A stretch of DNA of 18,448 nucleotides from Methylococcaceae bacterium (GCA_005779525.1 SXIZ01000107.1:1-18448), one strand, 5' to 3'. Shown: positions 1 through 7,853, counted from the stretch's first letter. The notes: generated by a model from the letters alone, not told the origin. Numbers and translations: made by a program.

Positions 1-972
1 AAAGCTGCAGCAGAGGCAAAAGAAAAGGCTGAGGCTGAAGCCAAAGCTGCCGCAGACGCTAAAGCTAAAGCCCTAGCTGAAGCAGCGGCCAAGAAAAAAG
101 TAGAAGCTGAGGCTAAGGCCGCAGCAGATGCTAAAGCGGCGACAGATGCAGTCGCTCAGCAAAAAGCGGAAGCTAAAGCAAAGGCTATAGCAGATGCCGC
201 TGCTAAGAAAAAAGCTGAGGCAGCTGCTGAAGCAAAAGCGGCCGCAGATGCCAAGGCTAAAGCCGCGGCTGAAGCTCAGGCCGCCAAACAAAAAGCGGAA
301 GCTGATGCCAAAGCGAAAGTTGCTGCAGAAGCTGCGGCCAAACAAAAAGCCGAAGCTGATGCCAAAGCGAAAGCAGCTGCAGAAGCTGCATCCAAACAAA
401 AAGCGGAGGCCGAAGCTAAGGCTAAAGCAGTCGCAGAAGCCGCAGCGAAACAAAAAGCAGAGGCCGACGCCAAAGCGAAAGCGGCCGCTGAAGCTAAAGC
501 GAAGGCAGCGGCAGAAACCGCGGCGAAACAAAAAGCGGAGGCTGAGGCTAAAGCGAAGGCCGCCGCTGAAGCTGCTGCCAAAGAAAAAGCCGAAGCTGAG
601 GCTAAAGCCGCAGCTGAAGCGAAAGCGGCTGCTGAAGCGGCAAAAGCCAAAGCTGCAGCTGATGCCGCAGCTGCGAAGGCGGCGGCCAATGCTGCGGCGA
701 AAGCGTCAGCATTGGAGAAGATCAAGAAAAAGGTTAAGGACGCTTGGACTCGGCCTTTGGCGGACAGTACTGGTTTAAGCTGTACCATACGCGTAAAATT
801 GATGCCGAATGGTGAAGTATTGGATACTCTCATAATTAGAAGTAGTGGGGATTCGTCTTTTGATGATTCAGCAGAAAATGCAGTGAAAAAAGCCTCACCG
901 TTGCCTATTCCCAATGACAGCGCCTTATTTACAAGTGACTTCAAATCGTTTGAATTTGTTTTTCGTCCGTAA
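1..972 (+). CDS. tolA: TolA, 3' part (5' end outside the window)
   Basis: Frame 1 is open from base 1 to a TAA at 970-972, giving the last 323 residues of TolA. TolA is the inner-membrane protein that spans the periplasm and links TolQ/TolR to TolB and Pal during outer-membrane constriction at division. Residues 1 to about 237 are almost only Ala, Lys, Glu, Asp and Gln (runs such as KAAAEAKEKAEAEAK), the long helical domain II. The rest, from about ALEKIKKKVKDAW, is a compact domain III with the NGEVLDTLIIRSSGD segment typical of TolA C-termini. The N-terminal membrane anchor and the usual upstream tolQ/tolR lie off the left edge. tolB follows 70 bases downstream in the same direction. The identification is firm because of the fold pattern plus the tolB-pal-cpoB neighbours. 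Confidence 0.95.
   Translation, partial: KAAAEAKEKAEAEAKAAADAKAKALAEAAAKKKVEAEAKAAADAKAATDAVAQQKAEAKAKAIADAAAKKKAEAAAEAKAAADAKAKAAAEAQAAKQKAEADAKAKVAAEAAAKQKAEADAKAKAAAEAASKQKAEAEAKAKAVAEAAAKQKAEADAKAKAAAEAKAKAAAETAAKQKAEAEAKAKAAAEAAAKEKAEAEAKAAAEAKAAAEAAKAKAAADAAAAKAAANAAAKASALEKIKKKVKDAWTRPLADSTGLSCTIRVKLMPNGEVLDTLIIRSSGDSSFDDSAENAVKKASPLPIPNDSALFTSDFKSFEFVFRP
286..501 (+). repeat. 54-bp tandem repeat inside tolA domain II
   Basis: The sequence AAACAAAAAGC recurs in frame at 286, 340, 394 and 448, exactly 54 bases (18 codons) apart. A fifth copy starts at 526, 78 bases after the fourth, so one period is longer. Each unit encodes a variant of KQKAEADAKAKAAAEAAA. The copies differ at many synonymous positions, so the array is not recent. 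Such arrays can change helix length by whole units through recombination without breaking the frame. Confidence 0.85.
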
Positions 973-1042
973 TACTATTGGGTTGTATGCATAACGAATG
1001 TGTGAAGGCTTAAGGCAATTAGATAATTTAAAGAGGAAGACA

Positions 1043-2314
1043 GTGCGATTGTTTATACAGAAATTGATGATGTTGTTCTGTTTGGCTGCGGTCAGTTTAT
1101 GGGCTAGAGCGGAATTAAGTATTGAAATTACCGGTGGGGTTGAAAGTGCTACCCCGATCGCGGTTGTGCCATTTGGTGGTTCAGCACCACTCGACGTTTC
1201 AGCCATTGTGAATGCTGATTTGGGGCACAGTGGTTACTTTAGAACCTTGCCGCAGCAGGACATGCTAAGTAAACCCACCAGTGAAGCTGAAGTGAATTAT
1301 CGTACTTGGCAAGCGTTAGGGCAGGAATACTTAGTTGTGGGGCAGGTCGTACCTGATGGCGGACAATATGCAACCCAGTTTGAATTATTTACTGTGTATA
1401 AAGGCCAGAAAATGTTGGCTTATCGCATGCAAGTGCCTGGAACAGACTTGCGACGAGCTGCTCATCGTATTAGCGATTTGATTTTTGAAAAAATCACGGG
1501 TAAAAAAGGTGTATTTGGCACGCGTATCGCTTATGTCACTAGTAATGGTGGGGCTAAACGTAACTATCGTTTACAAGTCGCGGATGCTGACGGCTATAAC
1601 TCGTTCACTATCGCATCTTCTAACGAGCCATTAATGTCGCCTACTTGGTCGTATGACGGTAAAAAAATTGCCTATGTGTCCTTTGAAAGCAAACGCGCGG
1701 CCATTTATATTCAAACTTTGGCAACAGGACAGCGCCAACGCGTATCAGGTTCGCCTGGGATTAATGGCGCACCCGCATTTTCGCCAGACGGTTCTAAATT
1801 GGCTTTAACCTTGTCTAAAGATGGCAGTCCAAATATTTATGTGCTTAGTCTAGGTGATATGTCATTACGGCGGGTGACACAAGGTAACTTTATTGATACT
1901 GAACCCACATTCACCCCTGATGGTGCACATATCGTATTTACCTCGGATCGAGGTGGAAAACCACAACTTTATCGGGTGTCGGCACAGGGCGGAGCAGCGA
2001 CTCGGATTACGTTTAAAGGCAGTTATAATGCTAGAGCCAGTTTTTCATCGGATGGTCGAAAAATTGCGATGGTGCATAGTAATGGTCGCGGATTTCAAAT
2101 TGCGGTCATGGATGTCGGCAGTGGTAGTGTCGATGTGTTGACGGAAGGTGCTTTAGATGAATCACCCAGCTTTGCGCCTAACGGCAGCATGCTATTGTAT
2201 GCGGCAAAACAAGGTGGTCGTGAAACACTCGCAACGGTCTCGGCAGATGGCAAAGTGCGACAAAAGTTAGCCTTTGACGGTGGAGAAGTGCGTGATCCGT
2301 CATGGTCGCCCTAA
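1043..2314 (+). CDS. tolB: TolB, periplasmic beta-propeller of the Tol-Pal system
   Basis: Encodes a 423-residue TolB, which shuttles between Pal and the C-terminal domain of TolA and so controls outer-membrane to peptidoglycan contacts. I choose the GTG at 1043 because it follows AGAGGA at 1032-1037 and is directly followed by a signal peptide (RLFIQKLMMLFCLAAVSLWARA, cut before ELSIEI). The in-frame ATG at 998 would add 15 implausible residues. The N-terminal domain is followed by six PD40/WD40-like blades, each marked by a variant of the P-x-F/W-S-x-D-G motif: SPTWSYDGKKIAY, APAFSPDGSKLAL, EPTFTPDGAHIVF, RASFSSDGRKIAM, SPSFAPNGSMLLY and the final DPSWSP. Length matches the family (about 430). 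It sits between tolA and pal in the standard order. Confidence 0.96.
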   Translation: MRLFIQKLMMLFCLAAVSLWARAELSIEITGGVESATPIAVVPFGGSAPLDVSAIVNADLGHSGYFRTLPQQDMLSKPTSEAEVNYRTWQALGQEYLVVGQVVPDGGQYATQFELFTVYKGQKMLAYRMQVPGTDLRRAAHRISDLIFEKITGKKGVFGTRIAYVTSNGGAKRNYRLQVADADGYNSFTIASSNEPLMSPTWSYDGKKIAYVSFESKRAAIYIQTLATGQRQRVSGSPGINGAPAFSPDGSKLALTLSKDGSPNIYVLSLGDMSLRRVTQGNFIDTEPTFTPDGAHIVFTSDRGGKPQLYRVSAQGGAATRITFKGSYNARASFSSDGRKIAMVHSNGRGFQIAVMDVGSGSVDVLTEGALDESPSFAPNGSMLLYAAKQGGRETLATVSADGKVRQKLAFDGGEVRDPSWSP

Positions 2315-2410
2315 AAACCAAACAACGAAGCTTACGTGTTACACCAGCACAGTGAGTTCCAAATTTCTTTAAGAAAGCAATTATTCAAGTAAATTAAGTG
2401 AGATAAAACC

Positions 2411-2986
2411 ATGAAATATAGTTTAAGTAAAATAGCTTTAGCAGTAGCCATGACTTCGGTTTTGCTGTCGGGATGTAGTTCAACCGATGATCAAGCAGGA
2501 AGTTTTACCGATGGTTCTAATGGACAAGCAGGCGCGAACACTGCAGGCACTGGCGATGGTTCTTTAGCAGGTTCAGAATTTGGCGGCGCCAATGGTGCGG
2601 GTGGTGCAAATGGCTATGGTGCAAATGGCGCTAATGGTGGTGGCGGTCCAAACGGCACTAAAACTATTTACTTTATGTATGATAGCAGTCAAGTACAACA
2701 AGAATTTGTCCCCGTCATTACTGCACATGCACAATATCTGCAATCTAACCCTGGTGCGCACATTATTGTCGCTGGCAACGCGGATGAGCGTGGTTCACGT
2801 GAATACAATATTGCTTTAGGTGAGCAACGTGCAAAATCGGTCGCGAGAATGTTGACTTCTCAAGGCGCTGCAGATTCACAAATTGAAATTGTCAGTTATG
2901 GTGAAGAAAAACCCGCAGCAATGGGACACGATGAATCTGCGTGGCAATTAAATCGTCGCGCTGAATTAGATTATCAGGGGCAATAA
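2411..2986 (+). CDS. pal: Pal, peptidoglycan-associated outer-membrane lipoprotein
   Basis: A 191-residue lipoprotein. The signal peptide ends in the lipobox LLSGC, so Cys22 is the lipidated residue and the protein is tethered to the outer membrane. A Gly/Asn/Ala-rich linker (about residues 30-78, with repeated GANG units) leads into an OmpA-like domain that binds meso-diaminopimelate of peptidoglycan. Its key stretch reads GNADERGSREYNIALGEQRA, where the Asp and Arg that contact peptidoglycan are kept but the first His of the usual GHADERG is Asn. The ending NRRAELDY is typical. The 96 bases after tolB hold an odd-centred palindrome (TTTCTT-T-AAGAAA, 2364-2376) of unknown role. cpoB starts on the base after the pal stop codon. 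Confidence 0.96.
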   Translation: MKYSLSKIALAVAMTSVLLSGCSSTDDQAGSFTDGSNGQAGANTAGTGDGSLAGSEFGGANGAGGANGYGANGANGGGGPNGTKTIYFMYDSSQVQQEFVPVITAHAQYLQSNPGAHIIVAGNADERGSREYNIALGEQRAKSVARMLTSQGAADSQIEIVSYGEEKPAAMGHDESAWQLNRRAELDYQGQ

Positions 2987-3961
2987 ATGAACCTGCGCCT
3001 GCTTCCATTGCTTTTGCTCAGCATGTCTGCACATGCTGAACCAGAGGCGTTACCACCAGTAGTCGACGATTCTACGTATTATGGCGGGGCTAACCTGCCC
3101 AATACGGGGGGTGGGGTAAATGTTGCTCCTGGGGTAAATCCACGTACCCAAAGTTCTGCCAGCAGCCTGAATCAGGTGTATGGACAATTGGAACAAATGC
3201 AGAAAGAAGTTCGCCAGCTAAGTGGAATGGTGGAAGAGCAGGCGCATGAATTAACTGAACTTAAAAAGCGTCAGTCAACGTTGTTAGATGATATGGATCA
3301 ACGTTTGCAAAGTCTGGAAAAGGCCAAGGTTGCTACCGACACCTCAGCGACCGAGGTACCTGTGGTTGCTCCCGCGGTGCCAGCGGCACCTGCTGCTCCG
3401 GTTGCGAATGTTGAAACGCCAATTAATGCGGCAGCAGCCCCTACGGTTCCTGCTGTCCCGGCCGTGGCTCCTAGTGTGGCCCCTGCGACTGCGACCGAGG
3501 CTACTGAAAAATTTCCGAAGCAAATTTATCCGCCACCTAAACCTCCAGCGCCGCCTGCACCTGTGGCTAAAGTCGGGGAGAAAGAACAATATCAAGCCGC
3601 TTATGACACTTTGCGCGATGGTCACTATAGTAAAGCTATCGCGGGTTTCAATAGCTTTTTAAGCAGTTTTCCTACCGGGGAATATGCGTCTAATGCGCAA
3701 TATTGGTTAGGTGAAGCGTATAAAGTGAGTCAAAATATTCCAGCGGCGCGCGATGCCTTTAACAAAGTGATTAGTAATTATCCTACTAGTCCCAAAGTAC
3801 CCGATGCCTTGTTAAAATTGGGCTATTTAGAATTAGAGCAAAATAATACGGCGAAAGCTAAAGAATATTTAGCGAAAGTCAGTGCTAGTTATCCGAATAC
3901 TACTGCCGCCAATCTTGCTGCGAAAAAAATGGCTGCCTTAACTGGCGGTGCACCCCAATAG
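2987..3961 (+). CDS. cpoB: CpoB (YbgF), division coordinator with TPR repeats
   Basis: A 324-residue exported protein that in E. coli binds TolA and PBP1B and couples peptidoglycan synthesis to outer-membrane constriction. The signal peptide MNLRLLPLLLLSMSAHA is followed by a coiled coil (about 56-114, e.g. QLEQMQKEVRQLSGMVEEQ) as in the YbgF trimerisation domain, then a long Ala/Pro/Val-rich linker (about 118-195), then TPR repeats (about 197-320, e.g. YASNAQYWLGEAYKVSQN and VPDALLKLGYLELEQ). The linker is longer than in E. coli CpoB (about 263 residues), which explains the extra length. Its ATG directly abuts the pal stop, with AGGGG at the end of pal as ribosome site, so translation is probably coupled. 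Its stop overlaps the queE start by one base. Confidence 0.93.
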   Translation: MNLRLLPLLLLSMSAHAEPEALPPVVDDSTYYGGANLPNTGGGVNVAPGVNPRTQSSASSLNQVYGQLEQMQKEVRQLSGMVEEQAHELTELKKRQSTLLDDMDQRLQSLEKAKVATDTSATEVPVVAPAVPAAPAAPVANVETPINAAAAPTVPAVPAVAPSVAPATATEATEKFPKQIYPPPKPPAPPAPVAKVGEKEQYQAAYDTLRDGHYSKAIAGFNSFLSSFPTGEYASNAQYWLGEAYKVSQNIPAARDAFNKVISNYPTSPKVPDALLKLGYLELEQNNTAKAKEYLAKVSASYPNTTAANLAAKKMAALTGGAPQ

Positions 3962-4602
3962 TGATCTATTTACGTATAACTGAAATTTTCTACTCCTTAC
4001 AGGGGGAAGCCAATACCGTGGGTTTACCTACGGTATTTGTGCGTTTGACTGGCTGTCCGCTAAGATGTGTGTATTGTGATACCGCCTATGCGTTTACGGG
4101 TGGAAGCAAAATGTCCCTAGAGCAGATCCTGCAGGAAGTCGCTAGCTACGCGACACCTTATGTGACGGTAACTGGCGGCGAACCTTTAGCGCAGGCCAAT
4201 TGTATCGTGCTATTAAAAGATTTAGTCGATCAGGGATATCGTACCTCCTTAGAGACCAGTGGGGCTTTGGATGTCTCACAGGTGGATGCTAGAGTGGTTA
4301 AAGTCATGGATTTAAAAACACCAACCTCGGGCGAAATCGATAAAAATCTCTATCAAAATATCGCGTATTTAACCGCACAGGATCAGGTCAAGTTTGTCAT
4401 TGCCAATGACACCGATTATGACTGGGCGAAGCAAATGCTCACAGAATATCAGTTGGCAGAACGCTGTGAAGTGTTGTTTTCGACGATGGTGGGTTATCAA
4501 CAACCCGTTTGGTTAGCTGATAAGATTTTACAGGATCGTTTGCCAGTACGTTTTCAAATTCAATTACATAAATATCTCTGGGGTGATGCCCAGGGAAAAT
4601 AA
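3961..4602 (+). CDS. queE: QueE, 7-carboxy-7-deazaguanine synthase (radical SAM)
   Basis: A 213-residue radical S-adenosylmethionine enzyme that contracts 6-carboxy-tetrahydropterin to 7-carboxy-7-deazaguanine in the preQ0/queuosine pathway. The cluster-binding motif CPLRCVYC (Cx3Cx2C) is present, then the SAM-binding TVTGGEPLA, and the C-terminal QLHKYLWG is characteristic of QueE. The start is GTG at 3961, which overlaps the cpoB stop TAG by one base. Its stop codon overlaps the queC start, so cpoB, queE and queC are very likely co-transcribed and translationally coupled. Neighbours and motifs agree; confidence is high. Confidence 0.96.
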   Translation: MIYLRITEIFYSLQGEANTVGLPTVFVRLTGCPLRCVYCDTAYAFTGGSKMSLEQILQEVASYATPYVTVTGGEPLAQANCIVLLKDLVDQGYRTSLETSGALDVSQVDARVVKVMDLKTPTSGEIDKNLYQNIAYLTAQDQVKFVIANDTDYDWAKQMLTEYQLAERCEVLFSTMVGYQQPVWLADKILQDRLPVRFQIQLHKYLWGDAQGK

Positions 4603-5279
4603 TGCCTATGTCCAAAAAAGCTGTAATCTTGTTATCCGGTGGTTTAGATTCTATTACCGTTTTAGCGCAGGCTCAACAACAGGGGTACGCCTGTTATGCA
4701 CTAAGCTTTGAATATGGTCAAAAACACAATGCTGAACTACTCGCCGCCGCGACCATTGCGTCAAAATACCAAGTTATTGAACACAAAGTAATTAATTTAG
4801 GTTTAGGGGCAATTGGCGGGTCGGCATTAACCGATAGTCATGTTGAAGTACCGCATACCCAGCAAACGGGCATTCCGGTCACGTATGTACCTGCAAGAAA
4901 TACCGTGTTTTTAGCGTTTGCTTTAGGCTGGGCAGAAGTGCTTGGTAGTCAGGATATCTTTATCGGCGTGAATGCCGTGGATTACTCTGGTTATCCAGAT
5001 TGTCGTCCAGAATTTATTCAAGCGTTTCAGCAGCTCGCAAATTTGGCAACCAAAGTTGGGGTGGAAGGCGGGCAGATGACAATACACACGCCTTTGATCG
5101 ATTTAACTAAAGCAGAAATTATTCAGCTGGGCACTCGATTGGGTGTGGATTATCAGCAAACCGTATCCTGTTATTCAGCAGATGCAACTGGATTCGCCTG
5201 TGGGGAATGCGATGCGTGTCGACTACGTAAAATAGGTTTTGCGCAAGCAGGTATTGAAGATCCTACCCGTTATTTTTAG
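4602..5279 (+). CDS. queC: QueC, 7-cyano-7-deazaguanine (preQ0) synthase
   Basis: A 225-residue ATP-dependent enzyme that converts 7-carboxy-7-deazaguanine to preQ0, the step after QueE. The N-terminal PP-loop LLSGGLDSITVLA binds ATP. VPARNTVFLAFALGWAE and GVNAVDYSGYPDCRPEF are family blocks, and the C-terminal CysX-type zinc site reads CYSADATGFACGECDACR. The ATG at 4602 overlaps the queE stop and has AGGG six bases upstream; a second in-frame ATG at 4608 is possible but less well spaced. The 122 bases to the next, convergent gene show no clear terminator. Confidence 0.97.
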   Translation: MPMSKKAVILLSGGLDSITVLAQAQQQGYACYALSFEYGQKHNAELLAAATIASKYQVIEHKVINLGLGAIGGSALTDSHVEVPHTQQTGIPVTYVPARNTVFLAFALGWAEVLGSQDIFIGVNAVDYSGYPDCRPEFIQAFQQLANLATKVGVEGGQMTIHTPLIDLTKAEIIQLGTRLGVDYQQTVSCYSADATGFACGECDACRLRKIGFAQAGIEDPTRYF

Positions 5280-5401
5280 CGCGAATGATGTTTGACTGGT
5301 CACTTGGAGATGGGTAGTTTAGGTAATTGTATGTGCTGCCTTATGGATTAATGCTAAATACTTCAGAAAGTCTGTAAGTTGCACGGTATCTAAATAACCC
5401 G

Positions 5402-6037
5402 CTAAAGTATAGGCGCTGCACTGGAAACACCGATCCATGTAATATTGATGCAAACTCTACCAATACCTAACGGCTCGTCTGCAATCACCTTCCAAATTTT
5501 TTTATAGCGTTTTGCACTTAGCATTTCCTGGAATGCTTCTAAGTTAAGCTCCCCATATTCAGAACTTCGTAGGCCATAGCCTACCCATAATTCCCCGTCT
5601 CGGTTGAAGGGCGTCAGATCGGTGGGCGTGGGCAAAATATCTAACTCGACTATCGGTGATCCGGAAAAATACGCAAAAGCTTGTGGCATTTCTGCGGGGT
5701 CATACAGTTTCCAGGTATACGATGGTGTATAAAGAATACCACCGAGTAACCACAGCTTACCCGGTTCACTTTTACGGCTAAAGCCTACAAAAATACTAAT
5801 GGGCTTTTTTAGATGCTCAGGGGCAATAATTAAGCGATATTTGATGGTGGTGGCTTTTAATTCGCCCTTTAACTCACCTTGCTCAAAACAAAAATCACTC
5901 GGGCCGGAACTTTCATAATTAAGTATTACTGGCGGCGTTGGGGGTTGCGAAGTCGCTGCCACCGGAACACTCAACGCAAGAATTATCAGGCAGAGATGAA
6001 AAGTGACAAACTGTATTATGAGTTTACTTGAGTGCAT
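5402..6037 (-). CDS. Exported protein of unknown function
   Basis: A 211-residue protein I do not recognise as a named family. The N-terminus is a signal peptide (IIQFVTFHLCLIILALSV, probable cut after VPVAA), followed by a short Pro-rich stretch. The mature part reads like a beta-rich domain: KYRLIIAPEHLKKPISIFVGF, a Trp-rich block KLWLLGGILYTP, and near the end GELWVGYGLRSSEYGELN followed by EMLSAKRYKKIWKV. From memory, GYG-type segments followed by a 'ML..RY' block occur at the ends of secreted proteins in some sulfur-oxidising gammaproteobacteria, but I cannot confirm this. The ATG has a perfect AGGAGG six bases upstream, preceded by the palindrome AGGCTTAGCCT. It lies downstream of the metalloprotease on the same strand, so the two may be expressed together. 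Confidence 0.7.
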   Translation of the reverse strand: MHSSKLIIQFVTFHLCLIILALSVPVAATSQPPTPPVILNYESSGPSDFCFEQGELKGELKATTIKYRLIIAPEHLKKPISIFVGFSRKSEPGKLWLLGGILYTPSYTWKLYDPAEMPQAFAYFSGSPIVELDILPTPTDLTPFNRDGELWVGYGLRSSEYGELNLEAFQEMLSAKRYKKIWKVIADEPLGIGRVCINITWIGVSSAAPIL

Positions 6038-6074
6038 AGATTGCCTCCTAGGCTAAGCCTGAATATATCTAACT

Positions 6075-6208
6075 GTTTTATGGCCAGAGGGTCGCCCGAA
6101 GCCGGGGAGTTCCTGCAAAATCTAGAGCGTTTGACTTCGCGCTCTCTGGTTAGGGTACAGGATACCCGGGCTACGGGCTAAACCTTTAGCAAAATTCTGG
6201 CAGGTTTT
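6075..6208. mobile_element. Putative mini-element of GC-rich hairpins, flanked by 9-bp direct repeats
   Basis: The 9-mer TATCTAACT stands at 6066-6074 and again at 6209-6217, bracketing 134 bases that differ from the surroundings in being GC-rich and packed with inverted repeats. Near the two ends is a short inverted pair GCCAGA (6083-6088) and TCTGGC (6196-6201), 8 and 7 bases from the direct repeats. Inside are four further stems: CCCG/CGGG (6095-6098/6103-6106), AGAGCG/CGCTCT (6124-6129/6140-6145), GGGTA/TACCC (6153-6157/6163-6167) and the near-continuous GCTAAACCTTTAGC (6177-6190). There is no ORF. It resembles a REP- or MITE-like non-autonomous insertion with a target-site duplication. 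Removing it and one repeat fuses the flanking genes into a tight operon, which supports insertion. A structured mRNA spacer is the alternative. Confidence 0.5.
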
Positions 6209-7449
6209 TATCTAACTAGGTTTGCCGAGGTCATGCTAAATCTCGCTGTCGCAGTGTTGTAAGCTAAATAAACGTCATATAAATCCGTGACAAAATTAGG
6301 CTTGTTCGCTTGATCTTGGTATCTAAGCAGAGGAATATGGAGTACGTTATTGGTATTGGTAAAAATAGCTTCACTAGCCGAGCTGTTGGCCGCGGTCGCT
6401 GTTACAGAGGCCACATTAAATATTTGTGTTTGCCCCACCATACCTTGGTAGGTTAAGTTTACTGCGTATTTTTGGCCATTTATATCTACGCTGGGTATCA
6501 CTGCAGTATTATTCCAGGTGGTGTAACTTGGAATATTACCATACCAGGTCTTCACGGCTAATTTGTCTAGTCGACTCAAAATGCCCTTGCTGTTATTAGG
6601 CGTCGGATTACAGGCCATGGCTGCATAGGCGGTCATGACAGAGTCTGCATCCCATTGATTAGTAAGCGTTAAATCTCCCATCCAGGGATTATCAGGGGGA
6701 TTAGTGAGGGTAAAGCCAAATTGATCCCAACAAGGTTGCGGAGTCAATGGGCTGACTATTTCATGGATAAACCCTAAAGCATGCCCAAACTCGTGTACCA
6801 CAATATGATCAATGCAATTTGCTCGGTTTGCTTCCGTTCCGGTCCGGCAGGGATCAAAACCCGTAGGAGCAGGGTTGGTGGTGAAAACATTTAAGTGCAT
6901 AGAAGCATTAAAACCATTGATTACGTTGATAGGGTTACTCCCATTGCTTTCGGTGCCTACACCAGAATTAGGTACGGTATTATCGATGACAATTTTAATC
7001 CCAAAGGGATTGGCTGTTGCGCAAATACCCCAACCCGTAAATTTCAGCAGACTATTGCTTGTGCTTGTAGGATCCATTTTTGTTGCAGTTTCCCATTTTT
7101 CTGCTGCGGTTTTTATGGTCGTATGATCCGCAAACGATAAGTTAGTACCGGGTAAATAACATACCGGAATAGAGCGCGTATCCCACATCAATTGCGAGTT
7201 GACAAAAGCCTTGGGTTGTGGAAACGCCGCTGTGGTGGTAGCGCTTAAATTTCCTTGGCTCAGTTGAAATTGTTCAAATGGATTACCTAAGGAGAGCGTG
7301 TTTTTGGTATTACTGGTGGTAACTTTCAATGGGCTATTATTGGTAATCTTTGCTAAGTTTTCTTTAGAGCTTTCTCCAGCCGTGGCGAAAGTATTCAGGG
7401 ATAATAGCACCGCCGCTGCGATAATATTTGTTGCTTGTTGCTGCTTCAT
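6208..7449 (-). CDS. Secreted zinc metalloprotease, HExxHxxGxxHE type
   Basis: A 413-residue exported protein. I place the start at the ATG at 7449 because it has AGGA nine bases upstream and opens a signal peptide (KQQQATNIIAAAVLLSLNTFATA). The longer reading frame to 7548 adds 33 residues without a ribosome site. The zinc site HEFGHALGFIHE lies at residues 219-230: His219, His223 and His229 as ligands, Glu220 as the catalytic base, and a Glu after the third His as in astacins. A later SVMTAY could be the Met-turn of metzincins. Cys pairs (97/143 region, 201/212) suggest disulfides in a secreted fold. Substrate is unknown. The last sense codons run into one copy of the 9-bp repeat flanking the hairpin block, and the stop TAA is made at that junction; the ancestral end was probably three residues longer. 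Confidence 0.82.
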   Translation of the reverse strand: MKQQQATNIIAAAVLLSLNTFATAGESSKENLAKITNNSPLKVTTSNTKNTLSLGNPFEQFQLSQGNLSATTTAAFPQPKAFVNSQLMWDTRSIPVCYLPGTNLSFADHTTIKTAAEKWETATKMDPTSTSNSLLKFTGWGICATANPFGIKIVIDNTVPNSGVGTESNGSNPINVINGFNASMHLNVFTTNPAPTGFDPCRTGTEANRANCIDHIVVHEFGHALGFIHEIVSPLTPQPCWDQFGFTLTNPPDNPWMGDLTLTNQWDADSVMTAYAAMACNPTPNNSKGILSRLDKLAVKTWYGNIPSYTTWNNTAVIPSVDINGQKYAVNLTYQGMVGQTQIFNVASVTATAANSSASEAIFTNTNNVLHIPLLRYQDQANKPNFVTDLYDVYLAYNTATARFSMTSANLVR

Positions 7450-7778
7450 TTTTTTACTTCCTGGTGAAAAAATTATAAGAGACATCATAACTAATGCGCT
7501 AGTTGAAACATTTATAGAGCTAGAGAATACTAAACGATAAAAAAGCATTGTGCAACTTATAATAAATGCTAGTATTTGTTAAATATTTCTTGGAAGTGAA
7601 TAGTTTAGCTGGGCAATGGGAACGGGCTTCTCAAATAATCACCATTGGACACTTGCACAAAACATATAAGCGAGTGATGACGAGAGTATATCCTAAGTGC
7701 TGGTTGATATACCTTAATGGGTTAGGGTCTGATCAAAAATCAGCGCAAGGGATAAATTTGAATGGCTATAATTGGGTC

Positions 7779-7853
7779 TAGTGGAGAAATGGAATAAGGT
7801 CTTCACTGACCCGATGCAGGCATCAAACGAGGTTGATGCCTGGAACAATTTTT
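7779..7853 (+). ncRNA. Candidate small RNA
   Basis: A rightward TATAAT at 7767-7772 would start transcription near 7779. About 75 bases later comes a 10-bp perfect stem followed by TTTTT, the form of an intrinsic terminator. Between them is a second small stem GGTC/GACC (7798-7801/7808-7811). No protein gene on this strand explains the terminator. The -35 region is poor, so this rests on structure only, and the hairpin may simply serve rppH transcripts coming from the right. Confidence 0.3.
7817..7853 (+). terminator. Terminator-like hairpin
   Basis: CAGGCATCAA (7817-7826) pairs perfectly with TTGATGCCTG (7833-7842) across a 6-base loop, and TTTTT follows at 7849-7853. The T-run is on the plus strand only. 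Read leftwards, the same stem lies about 75 bases beyond the rppH stop and could also stop or stabilise that mRNA. Confidence 0.6.

Noticed and set aside
286..555. CRISPR array, because of evenly spaced repeats
   Set aside because: The repeats are tandem, contiguous, in frame and coding; there are no unique spacers and no cas genes.
73..944. Long open frames on the minus strand (Phe/Gly/Cys-rich and Ala-rich) and on plus frame 2 (Lys/Arg/Pro-rich) across tolA
   Set aside because: They are reflections of the repetitive Ala/Lys/Glu codons of tolA in other frames. They have no ribosome sites and a highly biased composition, while frame 1 gives clear TolA including domain III.
6075..6208. c-di-GMP, SAM or glycine riboswitch, or a tRNA, in the hairpin block
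   Set aside because: I compared it with the conserved cores I remember (for example the GEMM core with GGGCAAACC and GACGCAAAGCC) and with tRNA arms; none fit on either strand. The flanking direct repeats suggest an insertion instead.
7566..7781. 71-codon open frame on the plus strand
   Set aside because: It has no ribosome binding site, no recognisable motif or signal, and lies in AT-rich non-coding DNA.
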